The notes below the pieces were generated by a model. That model was not told where the DNA came from, did not search any database, and saw only the letters and a program-made list of their open reading frames with translations. From NCBI GenBank assembly GCA_964565895.1, contig CAZMGT010000067.1:1-18189 (forward strand): DNA of 18,189 nucleotides. The letters are read 5' to 3'. This DNA is from CAZMGT01 sp964565895. Its GTDB lineage: Bacteria > Armatimonadota > Zipacnadia > UBA1398 > CAZMGT01. Below are positions 12,365-18,189 of the stretch, in pieces. Numbering within the stretch: position 1 is the stretch's first letter; each line of letters begins with the position of its first letter. Both the position numbers and the translations under genes were made by a program.

Positions 12365-14644
12365 TCAACGGCCCGGGTCGCCCGGTGCGGGACCCGGGCC
12401 GAACTTCTTGGCCAGCCGCGATAGCGCCGCGCCGATGAGCGACGCCTCAAGCCCGTCTGCGGCGTTTGCGTGCGACGAGGAATAGCGGGCGCACTCCTTG
12501 TCCTCCCGCAACATCTGCCCGTATCGCGCGGCAAGGTTATACTGCTCCCGCGCGAGCGTCTCGTTGCCTTCGCGCAAAGCGTGCACCGCCTGCACAACAT
12601 GGTCGAAAAGATGGATGGTGTTCTCCGCATAGCGAAAGACGCGCTCGTCCTCGGCCACGCGCGCGGCGACGCGCTCGGGCAGTGGCATTTGTTTCACCTC
12701 ATCGATGATCTTCCGGCAGAGGGCAATTTCCTGGACCGTCTCCACGAGGTCCGGCCCGTCGTCTGTGTCCCAATGCGTGGCGAGATATTTGAGGTGTTTG
12801 TGGGGAAACAGCACGGCGTCGTTACGAGCAAGCCGCGGGGCGAGGACGTACTTTAGCTCCGTTACGTTGCACAGGGCCTTCTCTAAATGACCGTAAAACT
12901 CGCGCATGCGATCGGCGGCTGGCCCGTAGCGGTGGAGCAGATAGTCGCTAAGCAGCGCTTGCGCGTCGATATGTGGGTTCCACAACATTTGGGCAAACTG
13001 CCAATTGGTTAAGCATTTCGTCCCCCATTTGTCGGTGGTCACGTGCATGTAGTGCATGTGTCGGGCGCCAGTATTGTAGTAATAAGGGATGTCTTGCGCC
13101 ATTATATTGTGGTAAACAATGGGCAGGCACTTATAGCGGGAAACGTTGTAGTATTCGCCGATGAAGATTTTCCCTTTGTAGTATCTCTTTGGGTCGGTTG
13201 CCCAGCGGGCGTATTGCTGTGCGTAGCGGAGGTTGTATTCTGTGCACTTGCGCGAATTAAAAGGATGAACGTAGCACCGGCGAATGGGGAAGAAGGTGAC
13301 GATGCAGTTGTCGTAGTCGAAGTCCTCGGGCAACGGCCGCGTGGGCGGGGAGATTAGCTCCGCATAGGCGAGGAAAATTACCTTTACGTCGCGATTCAGC
13401 GCCCCCGCGCGCCGCGCGCGAACGATCTCTTGGCGCAGGCGGTGCACGAGGAGAAGATAGCGATCGGTAGGCGTGCCGAGGGCGCGACAGGATTCACACT
13501 CGCACCAGTGGCCCCAGTCGAGCATCCAAAAGTTAATGCTGTCCGCGTATTTCCACTCGCCGGCGGCAAGATCGTGGATGATGTTTTTCATAAACTCGGC
13601 GACCGCATGAGGATTTGACGTGCAGAAGTTGTCGCCGAAGGCACCGCGAATGTTGAACGAGCGCTTGCCGCCGCGCAGACAATACCACTCCGGGTGCGCC
13701 TCGCAGTAGCTGAGGACGCCATCGCCGTTTTTGTCACCGGCGAATTGTGGGCTTATGGGGTAGGGGTCGGGTGGGTTGCGCTCGTCGCCGGAAAAGCGGG
13801 GGTGATCGTAAGGGTAGGGGCTGTGCGGGTTTAGGAAGCGAGACTGGTGTTGGTGTCCTCCGCAGGTCATGTGAATGCCGAGCTTTTTGAGCAAGGCGAC
13901 GTGCGGGCGGTCGACACACCAGAAATTCATCCGGTTGCGCGCCATCCAGAGAAAAAACTGCGGCGTGCCTCTGCTCTCCCAGGCCCAAAAGCCACGGCTG
14001 AGAAAGCCCGGGCGCTCGGCGACGTCGAGCACGGGGAGGCCAGCGTATGTGCGGCGGGGCACTTCCTCGTTGAGCTCCCCCGGGCCAAACCAGCGCACGC
14101 CCAACCGCTGAAGCAGCCCATAGACGCCGTAAAGCGTCCCCACCCTGCTTCCGCCGGCGACGACTAGTATTCGATCGCCGCCAACCTCTTTGCCCAGCAC
14201 GCGATAACCTTGCTCGCCGAGAGAGGCCAAGCTCTCCTCTGTCAGCCCCAGCTCGTTTGCGAGCCTGCGCGCGTAGGAGTTTGATCGAGGCCCGCCGACA
14301 ATGATCGCATCTCCGCCTGTGAAAGCGTCGTCGTCGACAATGGGGAAGCTTTCCCGCGAGCTCTCGTCGGCGCCAAACATCAAACACAAATAATGCCGCA
14401 ATTGTACCGCGGCAAAACACTCCGTGCATACCGTGTCGTCGCTCTCGTCGGTGTCGAACCAATTGACGTGTTCTTCGTCAAACGCCGCCTGTTTTGCGCC
14501 GGGATATTTGCCGATATTTACCACAATACTCGGATACTGCGGCGCCGCGAGCGCCAGGCAACACCAAGCAAACAGTCCGACCACCGCAATTGTTCCCACA
14601 CATCGACAAGCCCCTCGTGTGCGCGCGTTTGCTGTGCTGGTCAT
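12365..14644 (-). CDS. Secreted DUF4838 protein, alpha-glucuronidase-like
   Basis: 759 residues with an N-terminal signal (TIAVVGLFAWCCLALAAPQ, probable cleavage after Ala33/34). Residues about 38-200 resemble the alpha-glucuronidase N-terminal-like domain that precedes DUF4838 (ILVVAGGSRVGTLYGVYGLLQRLGVRWFGPGELNEEVP). The DUF4838 barrel follows, with 'MARNRMNFW', 'HPEWYCL' and 'LDWGHWCECESC' (Cys381, 383, 386). Helices rich in charge close the C-terminus. The family is found in gut and soil polysaccharide degraders and is thought to be glycoside-hydrolase-like; the reaction is not known. Residues 304-315 (DKNGDGVLSYCE) are a canonical EF-hand-type calcium loop. The ATG at 14644 overlaps the esterase stop by one base (TAATG), so translation is coupled; AGGAGG lies about 11 nt upstream. 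Confidence 0.88.
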   Translation of the reverse strand: MTSTANARTRGACRCVGTIAVVGLFAWCCLALAAPQYPSIVVNIGKYPGAKQAAFDEEHVNWFDTDESDDTVCTECFAAVQLRHYLCLMFGADESSRESFPIVDDDAFTGGDAIIVGGPRSNSYARRLANELGLTEESLASLGEQGYRVLGKEVGGDRILVVAGGSRVGTLYGVYGLLQRLGVRWFGPGELNEEVPRRTYAGLPVLDVAERPGFLSRGFWAWESRGTPQFFLWMARNRMNFWCVDRPHVALLKKLGIHMTCGGHQHQSRFLNPHSPYPYDHPRFSGDERNPPDPYPISPQFAGDKNGDGVLSYCEAHPEWYCLRGGKRSFNIRGAFGDNFCTSNPHAVAEFMKNIIHDLAAGEWKYADSINFWMLDWGHWCECESCRALGTPTDRYLLLVHRLRQEIVRARRAGALNRDVKVIFLAYAELISPPTRPLPEDFDYDNCIVTFFPIRRCYVHPFNSRKCTEYNLRYAQQYARWATDPKRYYKGKIFIGEYYNVSRYKCLPIVYHNIMAQDIPYYYNTGARHMHYMHVTTDKWGTKCLTNWQFAQMLWNPHIDAQALLSDYLLHRYGPAADRMREFYGHLEKALCNVTELKYVLAPRLARNDAVLFPHKHLKYLATHWDTDDGPDLVETVQEIALCRKIIDEVKQMPLPERVAARVAEDERVFRYAENTIHLFDHVVQAVHALREGNETLAREQYNLAARYGQMLREDKECARYSSSHANAADGLEASLIGAALSRLAKKFGPGPAPGDPGR
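12370..12400. repeat. 10-bp perfect inverted repeat at the end of the DUF4838 gene
   Basis: GGCCCGGGTC (12370-12379) and GACCCGGGCC (12391-12400), 11-nt loop, within the last codons of the DUF4838 gene and facing the convergent small-protein gene. It could help stop transcription from either side, but no T-run follows. Confidence 0.45.
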
Positions 14645-15492
14645 TACTTTTGCGGCCTCCTTTGCGCGAAAAGCCACTGCGCAAAACCTTCTTCGGTTAC
14701 CGCAAGGTCCCAGCAAAAGTGGCCCACACCCTGATATTCGGAATACCGCGCTTTGGCGCCGAGCTTCTCAAGCTCGCGGATTGCATTTCGGGAACGATCG
14801 ACGGGGACAACTTTATCCTTGTCCCCGTGAAATACCCAAATAGGAATATTGGTGACCAAGTGGGCAGTGTCGTCGGGCATTCCACCACAAATTGGCGCTG
14901 CCGCGGCGAATAGTGTGGGATATCGAGTGATCAGGTCCCATGTTCCATATCCGCCCATAGATAACCCCAGGACGTAAAGGCGCTGGCGGTCGATGTTAAA
15001 TTCTTCAAGCACAGCGTGGAGGATCTCCAGCGCGAGGCGCAGCGGCTGTGTCGGCTGAGGCTCCTGTTTGTGCGAGAAGCTCCACCACTGTACGTTAACC
15101 CATTTCTGTCCCTTGGGGCATTGCGGGGCGAGGACAAAGCAGGGGTGTTTTTCCTGGTATTCGGGAAGCACCCAAATTCCGGCGGGAAGTGTGCTTGCGC
15201 GGGTAATGTTTCCCAAATTGTCTGCGCCGCGTTCGCCCGCCCCGTGGAGGAACAAAATGAGTGGATAGCTCTGGGAAGCATCGTACTCGCGCGGGACAAA
15301 CAAGCGATAGGGAAGGGTGTTCCCCTCACTGTCGCGATAGATGCGCGCTTGGAACACGGTCGTCGCAATGGCCGCGACGCGCGCCTTAAGTTGTTTTATC
15401 TGCTCGGCGCGCTCGGGCGCGGGCACGACCTTTTCCGCAGAGGCTACGGTAGAAAGAGCCAGCGTTAAGGCAAGCGAAAGCGCTCGAAGCAT
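14644..15492 (-). CDS. Secreted alpha/beta-hydrolase, probable carbohydrate or PHB-depolymerase-like esterase
   Basis: 282 residues. A signal peptide (LRALSLALTLALSTVASA) is probably cleaved before Glu20, so the enzyme is periplasmic or extracellular. The fold is alpha/beta-hydrolase: HGAGERG oxyanion segment, nucleophile elbow GLSMGGYGTWDL, acid in HGDKDKVVP and catalytic His in GVGHFCW. The pattern PLILFLHGAGERG...GGYGTWDL is shared with secreted PHB depolymerase/feruloyl- and acetyl-xylan-esterase-like proteins. The bond cleaved is not certain. ATG 15492 is preceded by AGGAGG with 6-nt spacing. The phosphoesterase gene lies 19 nt upstream and the DUF4838 gene overlaps its stop, so a polysaccharide-debranching partnership with DUF4838 is likely. 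Confidence 0.9.
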   Translation of the reverse strand: MLRALSLALTLALSTVASAEKVVPAPERAEQIKQLKARVAAIATTVFQARIYRDSEGNTLPYRLFVPREYDASQSYPLILFLHGAGERGADNLGNITRASTLPAGIWVLPEYQEKHPCFVLAPQCPKGQKWVNVQWWSFSHKQEPQPTQPLRLALEILHAVLEEFNIDRQRLYVLGLSMGGYGTWDLITRYPTLFAAAAPICGGMPDDTAHLVTNIPIWVFHGDKDKVVPVDRSRNAIRELEKLGAKARYSEYQGVGHFCWDLAVTEEGFAQWLFAQRRPQK

Positions 15493-15511
15493 GGCTTTCC
15501 TCCTCGGTTAG

Positions 15512-16633
15512 CTACCTGCGCAACTTCCCCTCAAGCGCGAGCAAGCCAAAGCGCAGCGCGTCTTCGATAATCCGGCGCTGCTCGGGGTCGTCGCTTGCCG
15601 CCAGCTTTTCGCGCATGCGCCGGATGAACTCGCCGCGCACCGTTCCCTCGGGGGCTTCGAGCTCCGGCGGGAGCACGGTCTCGTCGCGGACCTCCGCCCA
15701 GAACAGCCTCTCGCGCAACGCCGCGGCAAGCTCGTCGACGTCGAGCTCAAACTCCGCGGGCCGGTGGCCAGCCAAAACCACGCGCACCACAGCCTCGGAG
15801 TCCGCCTCGCGCAGCACCTCGCGCAGCACGTCGGCCTGCGCTGCGCAACGCGACACGTCCACGGTTAGCCGGAGACAGCGGCGGCGCCCGAGAGGCAGCC
15901 GCTCAACCCGCGTTCCCTCGGAGCTTACCGTGACCGCAAGCGCCCCGTGCTCTGACTCGTGCGGCTCGTGCTCCACGAGCTCCGGCGAGCCGGGATACCA
16001 CGCAGGCGGCGCACCGGGACCCACCGCGCGCGCTGCATGGGCATGTCCCAAGGCAACATAGGCCACGGGAAGGCCGGCGAGGTCGTCGTCGGCAAAGGGA
16101 AAGTAGCGCTCTTCGTCGGTGGCCAGCCCGCGATGAACGGCGTGGACGAGCACAACCCTGGGCAAGGGGTCATCGTCGGCGAGGGCCTCGCGCAGCTCGG
16201 CGATAACGTTGCGCCCGGGGCGGTCGGGGTCGTAGGCGATGCCCCAAATCGCTGCGCGGCCGGCGAGCTCGGCGCGCTCCCAGCGCGGCTTGCGGAACAC
16301 GTGCACGTTTTGCGGAACCTCGGCGTCGAGATAGGGCGAGCCGGGCTCCGCGGGGTCGTGGTTTCCGGGAGCAATGAACACCCGTGCGCCGGTGCTCTCG
16401 CCCAGGCGCCGGGCGAGGGCCCACACCGCTTGCGCTTGGTCGGGCTGGGCGTTTTCGGCGTCAAACAGGTCGCCGGCGATAAGCAGCGCGTCCGCGTGGC
16501 GGCGCTCGGCCTCCTCAAAGCAGCGCTCAACGGCGCGCAGGAGGTCGGCGCGGCGCAACTTGCCTTTGTCTGGGGCGAGCCCGGCAAACGGTTTGCCCAG
16601 GTGCGCGTCGGCGAAGTGCACGAAGGTGACCAT
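15512..16633 (-). CDS. SbcD/Mre11-like metallophosphoesterase (DNA repair exonuclease family)
   Basis: 373 residues. The calcineurin-like phosphoesterase motifs are in order: DAHLG (Asp9, His11), GDLFD (Asp55), GNHD (Asn91-His92), VHAVH (His164 and 167) and GHAHA (196-199), a two-metal centre. The layout and a C-terminal capping region (about 230-373, rich in Arg/Glu) match SbcD, Mre11 or YhaO-type nucleases, which normally act with an SMC-like SbcC/YhaN ATPase on DNA ends. No such ATPase gene is in the window. ATG 16633 is preceded by GGAGGG; the track-long N-terminal extension to 16705 has no domain and is rejected. The gene is divergent from purA, and the downstream genes are a secreted esterase and DUF4838 protein, an odd operon for a repair nuclease. 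Confidence 0.9.
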   Translation of the reverse strand: MVTFVHFADAHLGKPFAGLAPDKGKLRRADLLRAVERCFEEAERRHADALLIAGDLFDAENAQPDQAQAVWALARRLGESTGARVFIAPGNHDPAEPGSPYLDAEVPQNVHVFRKPRWERAELAGRAAIWGIAYDPDRPGRNVIAELREALADDDPLPRVVLVHAVHRGLATDEERYFPFADDDLAGLPVAYVALGHAHAARAVGPGAPPAWYPGSPELVEHEPHESEHGALAVTVSSEGTRVERLPLGRRRCLRLTVDVSRCAAQADVLREVLREADSEAVVRVVLAGHRPAEFELDVDELAAALRERLFWAEVRDETVLPPELEAPEGTVRGEFIRRMREKLAASDDPEQRRIIEDALRFGLLALEGKLRR

Positions 16634-16697
16634 GGGAGCCCTCCGCGGGCGTTGTTTCGCGGGCGAGCTGGGCAGCCCCTTCGCCCCGCGCGCGGCT

Positions 16698-16727
16698 TTG
16701 ACCACCTTGCGCCGCGCGTGCTATACT
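16698..16727 (+). promoter_or_regulatory. purA promoter
   Basis: TTGACC (16698-16703), 18-bp spacer, TATACT (16722-16727). The predicted start near 16734 gives a leader of about 87 nt. The leader can fold GCGCGCA (16757-16763) onto TGCGCGC (16769-16775) around a 5-nt loop; no T-run follows, so attenuation is only a possibility. Confidence 0.7.
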
Positions 16728-16746
16728 TGCCCCGGGAGTTTGTCAC
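16720..16746 (-). promoter_or_regulatory. Candidate divergent promoter for the SbcD-like operon
   Basis: On the minus strand GTGACA (16746-16741), 15-bp spacer, TATAGC (16725-16720). The spacer is short, and the -10 shares bases with the purA -10 on the other strand, so the two promoters would compete for the same site. Confidence 0.3.
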
Positions 16747-16820
16747 CCGGACAAGGGCGCGCACTTGCTGCGCGCTTGATTGATGTTTGCCCGACGCGGC
16801 ACGATTGTGAGTGGCAAGGC

Positions 16821-18095
16821 ATGGCAACGAGGGTGATCGTCGGCACGCAGTGGGGAGACGAGGGGAAGGGCTGCATCTGCGATGTCCTCGCAGCGGACGC
16901 GGACATAATCGTTCGCTACCAGGGCGGGAGCAACGCAGGGCACACGGTGGTCGTGGGCGACCAGGTGTTTAAGTTCCACCTTGTTCCCTCGGGAATTTTG
17001 CGCGAGGGCAAGCTGTGCATTATGGCCGACGGCACGGTAATCGACCCGCTGCTCCTCGCGAGAGAGATTACCGAGCTTGCCGAGCGCGGGATCGACGTCT
17101 CCGGCCTGCGCATCAGCGGGGCGGCGCACGTGATCATGCCCTACCATCCGCTGCTCGACAAGCTCGAGGAGCGCCTTCGCGGAGACCACAAGATCGGGAC
17201 CACGGCGCGCGGCGTGGGCCCGGCGTATGTCGATAAGGCCAAGCGCTGCGGAATTAGGGTTTGGGACCTTACCGACCGCGAGCGGCTGCGGGAGAAGATC
17301 GACATTTGCCTGCGCGAGAAAAACGCGCTGCTCAAGCACCTCTACGACGCAGAGCCTATTTCTACAGAGCAAGTGCTCGAGCAGCTGCTTCCCGTGCTAC
17401 CGACAATTCGGCCGTATATCGCGGACACGCGGCATATCATCAGCCAGGCGCTGCGCGAGGGGAAGGAGATTTTGTTCGAGGGCGCGCAGGGCACGTTCTT
17501 GGACATCGACTACGGGGCGTATCCCAATGTAACGTGCAGCCACCCCGTCGCCGGCGGCGCAGCGATCGGCACGGGCATTGGGCCGACAGCGATCGACGAG
17601 GTAATCGGCGTGTCCAAGGCCTACGCTACGCGCGTGGGGAGCGGGCCGTTTCCCACGGAGCTGGAGAACGAGCTGGGCGAGCGGCTGCGCGAGCGCGGGC
17701 AGGAGTATGGCACGACGACGGGTCGGCCGCGGCGCTGCGGGTGGCTCGACGCGGTGATGGTGCGCACGGCGGTGCAGCTTAACGGGGCGTGCAAGCTGGC
17801 CATTACCAAGCTCGATGTGCTGGACGAGCTGGAGAAAATTTGCGTCGCCGTGGCGTACAAGCTGGACGGAAAGACGTTGGATTATATGCCGGGCGACCCG
17901 GAGGAGTTCGCGCGGGTGACGCCGGTGTATGAGGAGCTGGCCGGCTGGCGGCGAGACACCTCGCAGGTGCGCTCGAGGGACGAGCTGCCCGAGGAGGCGC
18001 TGGCGTTTTTAAATCGCGTGGGAGATCTTGTCGGAGCCCCGGTAAGTATCGTATCATTAGGGCCGGAGCGCTCGCAGACGGTGATCTTGGAGTAG
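16821..18095 (+). CDS. purA: Adenylosuccinate synthetase
   Basis: 424 residues, normal length. PurA joins IMP and aspartate with GTP hydrolysis to give adenylosuccinate, the first committed AMP step, in the cytoplasm. Catalytic Asp13 and His41 are in place (WGDEGKG at 11-17, NAGHT at 38-42). Other family blocks are TTARGVGPAYVDK, FEGAQGTFLDIDYGAYP, KAYATRVGSGPFPTEL, GTTTGRPRRCGWLDAV and TKLDVLDEL, all near-canonical. At position 18, where the family usually has Lys (GDEGKGK), there is Cys, followed by another Cys at 20. ATG 16821 matches the usual N-terminus; an in-frame extension upstream has no homology. The ribosome site is weak (AAGG 5 nt before). It is divergent from the SbcD-like gene and has its own promoter. 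Confidence 0.99.
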   Translation: MATRVIVGTQWGDEGKGCICDVLAADADIIVRYQGGSNAGHTVVVGDQVFKFHLVPSGILREGKLCIMADGTVIDPLLLAREITELAERGIDVSGLRISGAAHVIMPYHPLLDKLEERLRGDHKIGTTARGVGPAYVDKAKRCGIRVWDLTDRERLREKIDICLREKNALLKHLYDAEPISTEQVLEQLLPVLPTIRPYIADTRHIISQALREGKEILFEGAQGTFLDIDYGAYPNVTCSHPVAGGAAIGTGIGPTAIDEVIGVSKAYATRVGSGPFPTELENELGERLRERGQEYGTTTGRPRRCGWLDAVMVRTAVQLNGACKLAITKLDVLDELEKICVAVAYKLDGKTLDYMPGDPEEFARVTPVYEELAGWRRDTSQVRSRDELPEEALAFLNRVGDLVGAPVSIVSLGPERSQTVILE

Positions 18096-18113
18096 CTTTC
18101 GGGCGCTCATGGT

Positions 18114-18189
18114 GAGCCGTTAGCTCAGTTGGTAGAGCATCTGACTTTTAATCAGAGGGTCGGAGGTTCGAGTCCTCCACGGCTCACCA
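18114..18189 (+). tRNA. tRNA-Lys (anticodon TTT)
   Basis: 76 nt with a full cloverleaf. Acceptor stem GAGCCGT (18114-18120) pairs with ACGGCTC (18179-18185), discriminator A, and encoded CCA at 18187-18189. The D-arm is AGCTCAGTTGGTAGAGC; the anticodon arm is TCTGA / TCAGA (18140-18144, 18152-18156) with loop CTTTTAA, anticodon TTT at 18147-18149. The T-arm has GGTTCGAGTCC. It starts 18 nt after purA and is likely read through from it. Confidence 0.98.

Noticed and set aside
15959..16783. 274-codon plus-strand frame antisense to the SbcD-like gene
   Set aside because: The phosphoesterase motifs are on the other strand. This frame is low-complexity Gly/Ala/Arg.
16374..16820. N-terminal extension of purA to a start at 16374
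   Set aside because: It runs through the divergent promoter and into the phosphoesterase gene on the other strand. PurA homology starts at 16821.
1..18189. Insertion sequences, integrases, CRISPR arrays, toxin-antitoxin pairs
   Set aside because: None were found on reading both strands. All long frames are either assigned genes or shadows.

Overview
The window is GC-rich, densely coded bacterial DNA with no mobile element, CRISPR array or rRNA. Three secreted proteins have lipoprotein signal peptides, two of the lipoproteins have Thr-Pro repeat tails, and many genes are preceded by AGGAGG-type ribosome sites. The gene content (sugar ABC permease, sodium:solute symporter, MDR sugar dehydrogenase, TIM-barrel isomerase, DUF4838 glycoside-hydrolase-like protein, secreted esterase) points to a carbohydrate-degrading heterotroph. 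It resembles uncultured polysaccharide degraders such as Armatimonadota or the Planctomycetes-Lentisphaerae sphere. That placement is a guess from gene content, not a demonstrated affiliation.

Layout. 1-196 (-) is the N-terminus of a sodium:solute symporter. 385-2460 (+) is a fused MalF-MalG type sugar permease, ending at a 13-bp hairpin at 2514-2545. On the minus strand, 8867 down to 2567 holds five genes: a GYVYVP-motif lipoprotein (7725-8867), a terminator-like hairpin (7658-7685), a sugar phosphate isomerase/epimerase (6798-7634), a zinc-dependent sugar/alcohol dehydrogenase (5737-6774), a second GYVYVP lipoprotein (4558-5586) and an NHL beta-propeller lipoprotein (2567-4552). An AMMECR1-domain gene follows (9126-9674, -), with a clear promoter.

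9768-12339 (+) is the most unusual region. It contains an ArsR repressor with the arsenic-type CVC motif, a near-perfect 24-bp palindrome, a structured leader, an FmdE-like protein, a TauE/SafE anion exporter, a second ArsR-family repressor with its own promoter and dyad, and a 48-residue Cys-rich protein. I read this as a thiol-, metalloid- or sulfur-responsive efflux/redox locus; its substrate is unknown.

12365-16633 (-) is a three-gene run: SbcD/Mre11-like phosphoesterase, secreted esterase, and DUF4838 protein (coupled to the esterase by a TAATG overlap). Divergently, purA (16821-18095, +) has a good promoter and is followed 18 nt later by tRNA-Lys(UUU), whose encoded CCA ends exactly at the window edge. 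No gene-free stretch exceeds 300 bases; the longest is 8868-9125.
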